Source: Rosellinia necatrix (Eukaryota; Ascomycota; Sordariomycetes; Xylariales; Xylariaceae). Taken from it: a stretch of 64,000 bases of DNA. Location of the stretch: the NCBI GenBank assembly GCA_021209875.1, contig JAGYVD010000006.1, positions 4,278,001 through 4,342,000 on the forward strand, read 5' to 3'. The position numbers were made by a program, and so were the translations under genes. The notes under the pieces are model-generated. The model worked only from the letters and a program-made list of their open reading frames with translations. It did not search any database and was not told where the DNA came from. Below are positions 40,504-54,076 of this stretch, one piece after another (the first letter of the stretch is position 1; every line of letters begins with the position of its first letter).

Positions 40504-40529
40504 AAATATTTAAATATATTTAAATACTT
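40504..40529. repeat. Single palindrome core
   Basis: One isolated core with a TATA centre lies about 290 bp before the LTR element inserted at 40817. It indicates that the long repeat probably continues to at least this point. Confidence 0.55.
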
Positions 40530-40811
40530 ATATTTTATTTTTATATATTTTTAAAATATTAATTATTAATATTGTTGGCAAACATATTATATATTTATTA
40601 AACCTAGCAGGCATATAAATATATAATATTTTAAAAAATTATAATAATGCAGAAAAAAAAAAAGCTATTTTTAATTATATAAAACCTAGCAAAATAATAA
40701 CAATTATAGTTATAAATATTAATTTAGCCGCTGTACTAAGCTTTAAAAAAAAAACCTTATACTAGCAAAAATATATTATAAGTTTTTTAAATAACTTAAA
40801 AATATTATTTT
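40530..40811. other. AT-rich stretch before the fourth LTR element
   Basis: I see no gene. It is probably still part of long repeat copy A, but the matching part of copy B is outside the window, so this cannot be shown. Confidence 0.4.
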
Positions 40812-40816
40812 GTATG

Positions 40817-40999
40817 TGACACAGTCAGGAAGGGGGGCTCCTTATCTAGCTAGCAAAGCTAGCTAGATAAAGATTGTATAGATTAAATAAAGTACTAGCT
40901 TAAGGCTTTTAGTTTCTGCAGGACTAGAAGCCTTTTTTTTTTTAATTCTATATTACATTTTTATAGATTTAATTATATTATTTTTAGTAAACTTTATTA
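40817..40999. repeat. Left LTR of the 40817-49027 element
   Basis: The first roughly 40 bp are unmutated (TGACACAGTCAGGAAGG and onward). The perfect inverted repeat TTATCTAGCTAGC / GCTAGCTAGATAA with a 3-nt loop lies at 40842-40870. The rest is partly AT-converted. Confidence 0.87.
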
Positions 41000-43900
41000 A
41001 ATAATATAGTAAGTTTTATAATTATACAACTTTATATTTTAGTTTTTTTTTTATGTCGGCAGATAAAGCACGCTTAGTTTTTTAATGTCTGCGTGTATTT
41101 AACTTCTAACACAGCTTTTTTTTATATTTTAAGCAGCGCTGTTTATAGAAAAAATAAAATTGCTAGCTTTTAAGCTTAATTATTACTAGCAAAATTTATT
41201 AATATTTATTAACTTATAAATTTAATTAATTAATTAATTTAATATATTCTGTTTTAGCTTATTAATTATTTTATTTTTATTAATATAAAAACAGAGAAAT
41301 ATTATAACAGCAGCTAAATTTAACTTTATATTATATTTTAAACAAGCTAGGTTATTAATTATTTATATATTATTACATTTAGCTATTAATATATTACAAT
41401 AATTTATTGTTTTTTAAACTTTAATTATTTTAATATTAAATGTTTAACAACTATAGTATTATAATTAGTTGTTTTTTAAATTTTAATTAGCATTATATTT
41501 AAATAGTAATAATTATATATTTTAAACGTAATTATTACTAGCTTTATTTTTTAAAAGCTTATATTAAGTTTTTTAATAAGCATATAAATTTTAGTATTAT
41601 TTAATTATATTTTTTATTTTATTTTTAATTTTAAAATTTAATTTTGTTTTAAAATATATATATATAAATATAAATTTATAAAATAACTAATAATATTTAT
41701 TAAATTAATTATAAAATAACTTATATATATTTATTTTATTATTAATTTATTTAATAATTATTAATATATTAAAACGTAAAACTAACTTAAAATTTTTAGC
41801 ATTTAAAAATTTAAAATAGTTTTAATAATTAAAATTTAACTTTAAAGCTTATAAAAACAGAAAAATTTTTAGCTTTAATATAATTTAACTTAAGCTATTA
41901 ATTTTAAAATAATATAAAAAATATTATTTTTGCCGATAAAATTTAAGTTTATTAAACTAGTATTTTTTAATTTATATAAAAATTAAAAATTAAAACTATA
42001 AATATTAAATATTTTATATTAAAAAAAAAAATATAGTTTAAAATAAGTTTAATAATAAGTTTAAATTAAATAATAATAAAAATTATAGGTTTATATTTTA
42101 AACTTATTTAAAAACAATATAAAATTAATAAAAATTTAATAAAAACTTTAAAATTATTGCTTAATTTAAAGCTAAAAAAATAACGTTTAATAATTATTAC
42201 AGTTTTTAATTTTTTAAAAAATAAATAGTTTTAAAACTATATCGCTAAAAATATAAATAAATTATTATAATAATAGCAATTTAAATTATAAAATTAAAAA
42301 TTAAAATCTAAACTAAACAGGCAAGCTTTTAAATTGTTTATTCTAGCTATAAACTTTTTATAAAATTAATATAACAAATTAAAAATAATATAATTAAAAC
42401 AAAAAGCATGCCGAAAATATAAAAAAGTAAAAATAATTAATTAATTAATATAACAACTAAAAACGCTAAAATATTAATAAATATAAAGACTTTAGTTTTA
42501 AAATATTTTATTATGCTGTTAATTAGTTATTTAAAGCTGTATTAAATATAATTAAATATATAGCAGCATTGCCTGTTTAATTTTAATATTTTAGTTATTA
42601 ATATTTAACCGCAGCTATATTAGCATTAAAACTATTACTTAGATTATTTATTTTAATATTTTTAATAAAACTAGCATAAGTTTTAATAGTAATATTAGTA
42701 CTTATTATTTTAATAATCTGTTTTAAAGCATAAGCTATATATTTATTAATAAAAGCTTTGCTTATTAAAATAATATAACAATATATAAAATTTTTATTTT
42801 ATATTAGTTTAAATATAATATATTTATAATATTTTTGTTATAATATTTTTAAAACTATAATATTTAATAAGTAATAAAACCTATTAAAACTATTTTTAAT
42901 AAATAATAATTTTAACGATTTAAATAACTTAAATATAAATAATAAAAAAAAAAAAAAAACCTTTAAAACAACTTTTTAACTAAAAAGTCGAAATAGCAAA
43001 AATAATTATAAATATAAATAAAAAATAATTAAAAAAAAACATTAAATATTTAATAGTTTTGCTTTTTATTATATAATAATTATATAAAACAAGCTAATAT
43101 TAGCTAGTTTAACTTAAATAAAAAAATAAAAACGATATAAAATAATAGCTAATAAAAATAAGCTTATTTTTATTAATATATTTTATTTTATAAAAAAGTT
43201 AATTTGTTTTTAAAGATTTAGAAGTAGCAGAACAAAATATTTAACAGATTTTAATTATATTTTAAATATTATTAAAAAACTAGTAGTTTTATAATAAAAT
43301 AATAAATTAACTATTAATAAACAATTTAAACTTAAAATATAAAAATTAAACGTTATTTTAAATAAAATAATTATTTAATTTAATATATAACTTGTTATAA
43401 TAATAAAATATTTTGTTTAAACTAAATTATTATTAAAAATATTATATAATAAAATACTATTTTTACTACGTTTATATAAAAAAACTAAAATATGTTTAAA
43501 CTATAAAACTTTAAACGCTAATAATAAAAATTAGCACGATGTTATAATTATAATATAAACTAATATAAATTTTAAAATTTAATAATATTTTTAACGCTTA
43601 ATATAAAAATATTTTAATTAAATATATAACTTAAATTATTAAAATAAAGCTTTTTTTAATAGTAGTAATAAAAAATAAATATCTACGAGTTAAAAAAAAT
43701 AATTAAAACTATAACAGAAAGTTTAATTAAAAAAATAAGCGGCAGAAGAAGATAGATTAAAATAAAAACAAAAACAAAAAAAAGTAGTATAATAAAAACA
43801 AAAAAAAAAGCCGTAAGCTTAAATAAAAAAAAAAAATAATAAAAAAAAAAACGGCCGAAATAAACGCAGAAATAAATATAATTACTACTAAAAAAAACGT

Positions 43901-46900
43901 GTTAACGCAGCTAAATTAAATTTGTTAATATTAAACGTAATATTATTTTATGTTTTATTTAGCTTTAAATTAAATAATAATAAAACGTTTATTATAATCG
44001 ATTATAGCTAATTATATAAATATTACGATTAAATATTTAATTTAACGCGTAATTAAAGTTAATATGTTGCGTATTATATTAAACGTTTAGCTAAATATAT
44101 TTAAAACGTATTATTTTTAATTAAACGTATTTATAAATAATATAATATATTGTTTATATTATATAATATATTATTTTAATATTTATATAAATATAATTGT
44201 TTTAATATTATATTAAAAATTATATTAAAATTATTTTTTTAATTAAACTAGTTAAAAATATAGTAGCAGAAAAATTATAAATTTTAAACAAAAAATAAAT
44301 TAATTATACCGTTAGTTTAAAAATATTTAACAGGTTATATAATTTTAAAAAATAAAAATAAAAATAATAATTTCTTATATTTTAAAGTTATTATTAAAAA
44401 TTTATAAATAGTAAAAACGTTATTATAAGCTTAAATATAAGTTATATTTGTTTAATAATAATAAAATAATTATTAAGCAAATTTAAACATATTTTAAAAA
44501 TAAACAGGCTAAATTTAAAAAATAAAAATAATTAAATTAAATATAAATAAAAAGCTATGTTAAAATTTTATATATTAAGTAATAACGATTATAAATTTTA
44601 TAATTACTTAAATTTATAAATATAATTTAAGTTATAAAAAAAAAAAAATTAAAATGTTATTAAAAACAATTTTTAAATATTTGCAGAGTTTTAATTAATT
44701 ATAGTTTAAATATAGTTATTTTTATAAACGTTAAAGACTTTAAAATATTTTTTAAATATTTTTAAAACAAATTTATATATATATAAAATAATTTTAATAT
44801 AAAAGTTATTTTAACGCTTAAAATATTAATGTTAGCATTAGCTAAATATAAACTATTATTTAAAAATAAAGATTTTATATTTAAACTATTATAAAAAATA
44901 ATATAATAGTTTTAATTAAATTTATAACTTTTTAAACGTAATAATTATTAATTTATTTTTAAAACTAAAACTATTTTTAAAAACATTTAAATAAATATAA
45001 TTTAAAACAACTATATTAAAAATTAAATATTAAAATATATAAAAAATTTTTTAAAGCTGTAATAATAGCTGCAAGCTTAATAATAATTAAAACTATAAAT
45101 ATAATTAATATATTATTAATTAATACCGGCCTATTGTTTAACGTGTTTTAAAACATTTTATTAATTATTAATTTTAGTATTTTTATATTTAAAAAAATAT
45201 ATATATTTTTAACGATTTTAAATTATTAAATATATATTTATTAGCAGACTTTATATTAATAATTTTTATTATTGCTGTTATTATTATTAACACGTATTAA
45301 AATTACAATATAATTTAAAGCTTAGACCTAACTATAATAAAAACTAATATAATCGTTAAAATAATTAATATGTTAAAACAATATAATATTCTTTTAGCGG
45401 GCTTTTTTTCCGATAAAGTTTTTAATATAGCTAATATAACTAGCAGAGCAGACATAACTAGCGCGATTTACGCGGCAGAAATATTTATAGCAAAAACAGG
45501 CAAATAGTTAAACAAAGCATTTAAGCTTAAAATTTAAAAGGTTTTATTAATATTAAATATAAAAAAGCTTAGTAAAAAAAACAAAATTAAAGCTTTAAAT
45601 AAATAATTTATTTATATAAAAAAAGATATTATAGCGCTAGAAATTTTTAAATTGTTATAAAAATATTTAATATTTAAAAAACTAAAGCATTATTAATATA
45701 TTATAAAAAATAAATAAAAACTTTTTAATTAATAATTAATAATAAACCAAGCTGAATTTTTAATTATATTTTTTAGTGCATATAATTAAAAAGCAGTTAA
45801 TATAGTATTTAATAAATTTTATAAATAAAATAAAATAGAATAAATTAATAGCTTTTTTATTTATATATTTAACTTTTATTATATAGTTTATATAAAAAAA
45901 AACTATATTTACGTTTAATAGTTAATTTATAAGTTTTAAATAAAATAGCTGTTTTAAATAACTATTTATTGCTGTTATAATTTATAGTTATTATTTTAAT
46001 TAAAAAAAAAAATTTAATTATTATAAACATAACTGTTTTTTTTATTAATTTATAGTTTATTTTAATTATTAAAACTAATTTATAATAATAAGTTTTTAAA
46101 AACTAAAATAATTAATAGTAGCTTTAATAAGATTTTATAATATATTTATATATGTTTAATGTTTTATAAATAAATTATTTTATTTTTATAAATATTATTA
46201 TAAAGCTTTTGTTAATAATATTATTATTTTTTAAATATTAAAACAGATTATTTAATTTATTTATATAATATTTTTATATTATTTAATAAAAAATTTTTTA
46301 TTTTTTAAAAACTTTTATTATATATTTTTTATTAAACTACTAAGTTTTTAAATAAATACTTTAAGTTTTTAATAACAGAAGAATAATTAGCAGTATTTAA
46401 AAACTTTAAATTTTTAAATTAATTAAAAGTTTTAAAATAATATTTAAAAATATAAAATTTTTATATATTGTTATTATATTATATTAAAATTATAAAACTT
46501 TTATAAAAACATAAAATAAAACTATTTAATAAAAATATAAAATAAAACAATATAAAATTAATAATTATAACAAGCGTTAAATATATTATTAGTTTATATA
46601 TTTTAAACTAATTATAGCTGAAATAAAATTATTTAAAGCTTTTAAAACTTAATATATTTATATATTATATTTTATTATTATAATTCTATAAAAATATTAT
46701 ATATATAAATAAATAGCTTGCTCAAAAAAGCTTTAAAATAATATTATTTTATATTAAAAATAAATATATATAAAAACTAAAATTAATAATTTTAAATATA
46801 TAAATATTATTAATAATATTTTTAAGTTATTATATATTATAACTAAAAATAAAATATAAATTTTTAAGCTAAAAATAGCTTATATAGTTTAAATATATTA

Positions 46901-48844
46901 ACGCTTGCAAACTATAATTAAAGCTTTAATTAACTTAGTAGTTTTTTACCGATTATTTAGTAATAAAAATATATTAAACTAAACTAAACTTAATAATAGA
47001 TCTACCGACTATATAAATAAACGTTTAGTTAATATATTTATATATTTATTATAATATAAACTATAAATATATTATATATTAAACAGACTAAACTTTATTT
47101 TAAATATGTTTAATTAATTAAAAAATATTACCGATTTAATAAATGTTAAAAAAAATAGTTTAAATAAATAAAAATTAATATTAAACAACATATAAATAAT
47201 ATATTTAAAACTAATAATAAAAAAATAATAAAAGCTAAAATTATAACAGATTATATTAAAAATTTTAAATATTAAAAGTTTTAAAATAATTTGCAAAAGC
47301 AATAAAAACGTTATAAATTTTTTAAGCTTAAATATCTTTTTATAATTATAAACAATTTATTATATAACATTAACCGGAAAAATAAGCATAAATTATATAT
47401 TTTTAAAAATAAATAGTTAAATTTTTAGCAATAATATATAATAATAAATATTATTTTAATAAACAGTATATAATAAAAAATTAAAGCTTTATATAATTAA
47501 ATCAAAAATTTATAAAATAAAAGCATATTTAAATTATTGCAACAAATATAAGTTGTATAATATTAGCAGAAAAAACCGCATAATAATTATTAACCTATTT
47601 AACTAAAAATATTAAACTAATAAAAACAATTATAATAAACTTTATTATAAGCTTACTTAAAATATTATTTTTAGCTATACTATAGCAATTAAACAAATTT
47701 AATTATTATAACGTATTAATAATAATAATATATGCTATATTAAAACATTTACTACTTATTTTTAGTAATAAAAATATTCCGTTAAAAACTAAGCAAAAAT
47801 ATTAGCTAAACAATTCTTATTATTTAATTAAAATATATTAAACGGTATTATTTTTAATTAAAATCGCAAATTTATTTTTAAATTTTAAATAAAGCTTTAT
47901 AAAACTATAAAAACAAAACTATTAATAACAACTTTTTATTATTTGTAAAATAATAGTTTATTTAAACAAAAAATTAAATAATAGAAATTATGATTTAATA
48001 TTATATATATATATATTTAAACCACGATTAAATAAATATATTGTTATTTTTGCAATAAAACTTAAATAAAACATATTTAAAACTTGTTAAATTATTAGCT
48101 TATAAACAGCTTTTTAAATTTTAATTATTTAAACTAAACGATATTTTTATTAATATAAAAATAAATATAATAATTAAAAACATTTAATTTATATAAAAAC
48201 ATTTTTATAAAAATATAAAATTAGCTATAAATTTTATAGCAGCGTATATAAAGTAATATTATAATAATAAATATAAATTAATAAAGTTTAACGTAAAAAT
48301 ATAATATATTTAAAACTTTATTTAAAATATTATTTTTTTAAAAAGCTGTTTAAAAAATATTTTTAATAGCGCGTAAAACTATAAAAAATTAAAAAAAAAG
48401 TTAATAAATTAGCTTATAAATTAAAATTGCTAGAAACTTTTAATATTTACTTTGTTATTTTAGTCGTATATTTATTATTTAAAAATATCGGTAAAAATTT
48501 TTTTGATTAAAAAATACTAGCATGAGGCCTAATGTTTAAAAAACAGGACTTAAAAAAAAAAAGTAACTTATTTAAAATTAAAATAATTTTTAAGCATTAA
48601 ATAAACCGTATTAAAAATAGATTTAATTATTTTATTAAATAAAAAAAATACGGTTATAAAAACAACTAATAAAAATCAGAGTAGCAATTATATAATGCTA
48701 AAAAACTAATTAAAAAATACTAAAATCGAGAAAAAAATAGACCTCGGCTGGAAAAATTAAAAAAAAGCCGTGGCTGACCTCGCAAACAATAAAAAAAAGT
48801 TATAGTTATTAAAAATAATAACGCTTTATTATGGCCCTGGCACT

Positions 48845-49027
48845 TAATATAATTAAAAAAAAAGGCTTTTTATTTAGCTAGCAAAGCTAGCTAAATAAAA
48901 ATTATATAGATTAAATAAAGTACTAGCCTAAAGCTTCTAATCTTTACAGGACCAGAAGCCCTTCTTTTTTTAATTCTATATCACATTTTTACAGACTTAA
49001 CCACACTACCCCTAGTAAACTTTACTA
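48845..49027. repeat. Right LTR of the 40817-49027 element
   Basis: The first 25 bp are strongly mutated (TAATATAATTAAAAAAAAAG against TGACACAGTCAGGAAGGGGG in the partner), while the last roughly 40 bp keep C residues (CCACACTACCCCTAG). The hairpin at 48870-48898 remains perfect, because matching C-to-T and G-to-A changes occurred on its two arms. Confidence 0.87.
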
Positions 49028-49032
49028 GTATG

Positions 49033-50691
49033 TTTTTATTATTAAATAAAATAGATAATAAATTTATTTTTAAAATAAATATTTTAATAACTGCTAAAAA
49101 TATATATAATAACTAAATTAGCTATGTTATATAGTTATATATAAAAGATTTTTTAAAAAAGTTTTTTTTTGTTTTATTTTAATTTTATTTCTGCTGCTAT
49201 ATTAAAAATATATTTAGCATGCCGGTTAACTTTTATTTATAATTAATATAAAATATTCTAATAATTAAACATTATTATTATATTATTTTAAAAGCTATAA
49301 TAATATCAAACAAATTTTATAATAAAAATAATTTAAATTTTATAATATAGCTAAAAATTAGTTTAATTAGCTATAAAATATTTAGCAGCTAATATTAAAG
49401 CTTAGCTTTTTAAATTAATAAAAATAAATATAAAGCAGCTATAAAATAAGCTTATTATAAAAACAAACTATATTATATTAAATAAAAATAAAAAGTCTGT
49501 TAAACTAGCTTTATATATAAATATTAAATAACTAGTTAATATTTAATTAAAACTGTTTTAATAATTAATTAAAACTTAACTTGTTTAATATTATTTTATA
49601 TAAGCTAGTAAACTAAAAATAGTTTAAAAAATATAAAAAAAGAAATAACAGCAGCAGTTAAATATCTGCTAATTTTAACGCTATAAAAAACAATATAAAT
49701 AATAGTTTAAATAATAATATAAAAATAATATAAATAATAATAAAACTTAATTATAAATAATATTAAAATTATTAAATTAAAAATTTTAAAGCTACTTAAA
49801 GCAAAAGCGTATAAGTTAAAAGCGCATAAAATAAAATAATATAAAACAAAAGCGTATAAAGCAAAAGCGTATAAAATAAAGCAGCATAAAATAAAGCAGC
49901 ATAAAATAAAGCAGCATAAAATAAAGCAGCATAAAATAAAGCCGTATAAAATAAAACAGTATAAAGCAAAAGCGTACAAGTTAAAAATATATAAATTAAA
50001 AATTAAAACATTATAATAAAAAAAATAGCTATAAATGTTATAAATATAAAAAGCCTTTTAAAGTTGTAAACTTTTAAAATAAAAACTTTAATATAATAAA
50101 ATTATATAAAATATTATAAATATAATAGTTATATTTATAAATATAAACTTGTTTATAATTATATAAAAAATATTTATTAATAAATATTATTAAATAATTA
50201 AATAATAATAAGTCGACCGATATATTAAACTATAAATATAATAAAAAAAAAATAAACTTTAATAACGTTTTAAATAAAGCTATAATAAAGCTTGCAAACT
50301 AACAGGCCTGCTAGTTAAAAAAAATACGCTTATACGTAAAAGTTGCCGCAGAGCTTACCTACTGTTTTAAGCAATATATAAAAAAGCTAGCTGAAAAACT
50401 ATTAAAAAAAATAAATCTATTTTTAAAAAAAATTATGTTTTAAAATAACGTTATTAAATAAAAATAAATAAATAAAAATATTTAATAACTAAATATATTA
50501 TATTTAATATGTTTATTTTTATTATATAATTAGCTAGCTATAATTTATAATTTTATTTAGTTAAATTTAAAATATTATTTAAACTATTTATAAAAATCGC
50601 TATTATTATATAAAAAATAAAACCGTTATAGCTGCTATAAAAATAAATTAAATTTTATAATTTAATATATTATAAACTGCTAATAAAAAGC
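49033..50691. other. AT-rich region right of the fourth LTR element, no gene
   Basis: All frames are interrupted. It holds the 15-bp tandem repeat at 49797-49985. It may be the continuation of long repeat copy A beyond the LTR insertion. Confidence 0.45.
49797..49985 (-). repeat. 15-bp tandem repeat (minisatellite)
   Basis: About a dozen units follow the pattern ATAAAGCAGCATAAA, with variants GCAAAAGCGTATAAA. On the minus strand one frame is open for 90 codons (49707-49979) and reads Phe/Cys/Leu/Tyr-rich five-residue repeats such as CFILC. That is a by-product of a period divisible by three, not evidence of a gene. Confidence 0.75.
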
Positions 50692-51157
50692 AAATATTTA
50701 AATATGTTTAAATATTTGTTTTTATTATATATATTTTTAAGTTATAAACTAGTTATAAAATATAAATATTTAAACATGTTTAAATATTTATTTTCTGTTT
50801 ATATATACTTTTAAGTTATAAACCGGCTGTAAAATATAAATATTTAAACATGTTTAAATATTTGTTTTCTGCTTATATATATTTTTTAAATTATAAACCG
50901 GCTTTAAAAACAAATATTTAAACATGTTTAAATATTTGTTTTTTTTATATATATTTTTAAGTTGTAAACCAGCTATAAAACATAAATATTTAAATATGTT
51001 TAAATATTTGCTTTTTATTATATATATTTTTAAGTTATAAACTAGTTTTAAAAACAAATATTTAAACATATTTAAATATTTGCTTTTTATTATATATATT
51101 AACTTTTAAGTTATAAACCAGGTTTAAAAATAAATATTTAAATATGTTTAAATATTT
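50692..51157 (+). repeat. Palindrome-unit cluster U (seven units, forward)
   Basis: This is the largest cluster. Seven cores, most with perfect dyad symmetry, are spaced 70-78 bp apart, with spacers containing TTATATATATTTTTAAGTTATAAACCAG-like sequence. It lies between the fourth LTR element and copy B, with no partner inside the window. Confidence 0.8.
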
Positions 51158-51171
51158 GTTTTTATATTTTT

Positions 51172-52023
51172 TATTTTTAATTTAAATTTAATAAGTTTGT
51201 TGTTTAATTTAAAATATATTTAAAACCTGCAATATTTATTAAATAAACTTTATTTTTATTTTTAACTATTAGTTTTATATTAAATTTTTAATATTATAGT
51301 TTATTATGCTAATTAATATAACATATATTTTAATATAGCATAAAACTTTTAATAAATTATTATTAGCAGCGTGTAGTTTTTTAAAATGTTAAGCTATATA
51401 TAACTTAACTTAATATAATTATTAAAAACTTTTATAATGTTTTTATAAAAGGTTGTAATTTTATTTTTGTTTTAGCTTAGTATTAAGCTTTTTAGCACTT
51501 TTTTTATTTTTTATTTTTTTTTTTATTTTTTATTTTATTTTAAAATGCTTTATTTTTCCGTTTTAGCTTAACATTAAAGCTTTTTTAAAAACTTTATTTT
51601 TTTTTTTTTTTTTTTTGTTTATTTTATTTTAAAATATTTTTATTTATTTGCTATATTTTTTTAACCGGCGGTAATTAATATAATTAAACTAAAATAATAT
51701 ATCTGCTAATAAAAAATATTTATAAAAACAAACTAAAATAATGCTTTTATAATTTTAAATATTTTATTATTAGCAGCTATATTATTTTAATTTATTTATT
51801 TTAGTTATTGCTAGCTAAAAAAATATATAGCTTTTAGTTTATATATTTAATAATTATAATTTTATTATTTAATAATTTTTTATTATTAAAGTTTAAAAAC
51901 TATAAAATAATAAAGCTTTAGTTTAAATGCTTAGTTATTAAAAGTTTTACTATTTAAATATAAAACAAGTTAACAAAAAATATTATTAAACAACATATAG
52001 TTTTAACAGCTTTAGTATTTTTA
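51172..52023. other. AT-rich region before long repeat copy B, no gene
   Basis: It contains an imperfect T-rich tandem duplication at about 51472-51645, in which TTTTAGCTTA and TTTATTTTATTTTAAAAT recur. The sequence directly left of 52024 does not match the sequence left of 26497, so the left end of the long repeat is a real boundary. Confidence 0.45.
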
Positions 52024-52130
52024 GATTGCTCTTTGCTTTCGGGTTAGGGTTGCTACTGCTGTTAGCTGTTAATTTAGTTAAAATTTTGCTGATTTTCTGC
52101 TATATAAAAAAAACCAGCTAATTAAAAGCC

Positions 52131-52470
52131 TAGGTTATATGTCGCTATTCCTGCTAGTTATAAGCTTTGTATAGCTGCACTTAATAAAAACAGCCGGTTA
52201 TATATTGCTATCTCTGCTTGTAATAAACCCGCAGCAATACATTTAATAAAAACAGCCTGTTATATGTTACTATTTCTGCTAGTTATAAGCCTGCAGCGAT
52301 ATATTTAATAAAAACAGCCTGTTGCGTGTTGCTATTTCTGCTAGTTATATACTTATATTTATATATTTAATAAAAACAGTAGGTTATATGTTATTATTTA
52401 AGCTAGTTATAAACTTATATTTATGTATTTAATAAAAACAGCAGGTTATGTGTCGCTATTTCTGCTAAAT
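52131..52470 (+). repeat. Tandem repeat, period about 62 bp (copy B)
   Basis: It is the counterpart of 26615-26945, with the same unit and about the same number of units; individual units carry different transitions from those in copy A. Confidence 0.75.
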
Positions 52471-52479
52471 TAAAAAAGT

Positions 52480-52580
52480 AAATATTTAAGCATTTTTAAA
52501 TATTTGTTTTCTGCTTATATATACCGACTTTTTTGTTAACTAAGTTTAAAAAGCAAATATTTAAACATGTTTAAATATCG
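52480..52580. repeat. Palindrome-unit cluster B0 (two units)
   Basis: It is the counterpart of 26954-27128, one unit shorter. The second core is broken at its right end (AAATATCGG instead of AAATATTT). Confidence 0.65.
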
Positions 52581-53350
52581 GCATAAATTATCTGTTTAGC
52601 ATATATAAACTAATTTATATAAATAAACTGTTTTATTTTATATTTAACTATATATAAATAAACTTTTTATTTAATAAATTCTTTTATTAATATTAATATT
52701 ATACTTGTTTTTTTTTTGCTAGCTTAGTTAGTTTGTTTTATATTTTATTTGCGTTATTAGTTTAATAATACTTTTAAGTAATGTTTAATATAACTAAAAA
52801 ATAAAAAAACTTGTTAATAAAAACTAGCTAACTTTTAACAAAAATTTTTTATTTTAAAAATTAAGCTTGTATTTTTTTATATTATTATTTATTTAGCTAA
52901 CTAAACAAACTAAAAGCTTTTTAAAATTTTATATATTTTAATTAAATATTTTAACTTTATTTTTTTAATTTAAATATATAGCTATGTTATAAATACGCGA
53001 TTTAATCTTAGGCTTAACTGTTTTTATTATTTATTTTAAATAATATTTTTAGTTTAATTATATAACTTGTTAACTTTTAAATTAATAAATAAAATAGCTA
53101 TTAATTTAATAGTTATAAATTTAATAATTATAAATTTATAACGCTGTATATTATATTTAGTATATATATAGCCGGTAATAATAACAGGCTTTATATATTT
53201 TTTATATATAAAAATAAATAAATAGTACTTTAGCTACTGGCTGCAGCTGCTTTTTTTTTTAATAGCACAGGCAATAAATATTTTATAAATGCTGTAGGCG
53301 GCCTGTATTTATTTAATAATAAATATTCTGCCGATTTTATATTATTTTAA

Positions 53351-53530
53351 GCTTTATTTTCCGACAAAAAAAATAACGCTTATAACTTTAATAAAAAAAA
53401 CAACGCTTATAATTTTAACAAAAAAAACAACGCTTATAACTTTAATAAAAAAAACAACGCTTATAACTTTGACAAAAAAAACAACGCTTACGATTCTAAT
53501 AAAAAAAACAATATTAAGACTAATAATTAA
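53351..53530 (+). pseudogene. Remnant reading frame with six 9-residue repeats (copy B)
   Basis: This is the same frame as at 27901, opening after an in-frame TAA at 53348-53350 and closing with TAA at 53528-53530, 59 codons. It starts ALFSD as copy A does, carries units such as KKNNAYNFN and KKNNAYNFD, and ends IKTNN against TKTNN in A. There are six units against nine in A. The frame is kept without any frameshift although the surrounding DNA is saturated with mutations. Confidence 0.45.
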
Positions 53531-53756
53531 CGTTATTTAAACTTATTATATAGCGCTAAAAATACTTTTTTTTATAAATAATTTAAATAGTAATTTTTTA
53601 CGCCTGCATATATTAAAATTAACTTAGTGCAGCTTTAATTAATTAATATATGTTAAAATATATATTATTGCAGTAAATTAATTTTTATTTAAATAATACT
53701 TATATTAAAATAATTTTTATATTTATTTTAAAATTATAAACCGGCTTTAAAAATAA

Positions 53757-54076
53757 ATATTTAAGCATGTTTAAATATTTGTTTTCTGCTTATATATACT
53801 TTTTAAGTTATAAACTAGTTTTAAAATATAAATATTTAAGCATGTTTAAATATTTGTTTTCTGCTTATATATATTTTTTAAGTTATAAACCGGCTTTAAA
53901 ATATAAATATTTAAACATGTTTAAATATTTGTTTTTGCTTATATATATTTTTAAATTATAAACCAGCTTTAAAATATAAATATTTAAATATATTTAAATA
54001 TTTGTTTTTGTTTATATATATTTTTAAGTTGTAAACCAGCTTTAAAATATAAATATTTAAACATGTTTAAATATTT
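53757..54076 (+). repeat. Palindrome-unit cluster B1 (five units, forward)
   Basis: It is the counterpart of cluster A1, with five units against six. Cores keep CATG at the centre more often than in A1. The 64-codon open frame over 53767-53961 is the repeat itself. Confidence 0.8.

Larger units (their letters stand above)
26497..40816. repeat. Long dispersed or tandem repeat, copy A (right end not defined)
   Basis: It is collinear with 52024-64000 at an offset of about 25.3-25.55 kb, with the same order of landmarks throughout: a GATTGCTCTTTGC left end, tandem units of about 62 bp, a 27-bp minisatellite, palindrome clusters, a run of TTTAAT-like hexamers (36280-36345 and 61600-61662), and AGCTAAAGCTAAAGCT (38413 and 63963). 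Differences are mostly transitions. The alignment can be followed to about 38450, where copy B leaves the window. A palindrome unit at 40504 and seven more at 50692-51157 suggest that copy A continues around the inserted LTR element, perhaps to 52023. No intact gene is present; a degraded reading frame at 27901 is described separately. No LTRs or terminal inverted repeats were seen. The family is unidentified. Confidence 0.75.
40817..49027. mobile_element. LTR retrotransposon, about 8.2 kb, RIP-degraded, inserted in or beside long repeat copy A
   Basis: LTRs of 183 bp each (40817-40999 and 48845-49027) are bounded by a perfect GTATG target-site duplication (40812-40816 and 49028-49032). The ends are TGACAC...CTA, where CTA would be CCA or CTA mutated from CA-type ends. 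The interior has stops in all frames; A-rich stretches at 43700-43880 on the plus strand weakly suggest plus orientation. Small G/C-retaining patches lie at 41056-41095 and 48735-48790. No retroviral domain is readable, so the superfamily is unknown. Confidence 0.85.
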
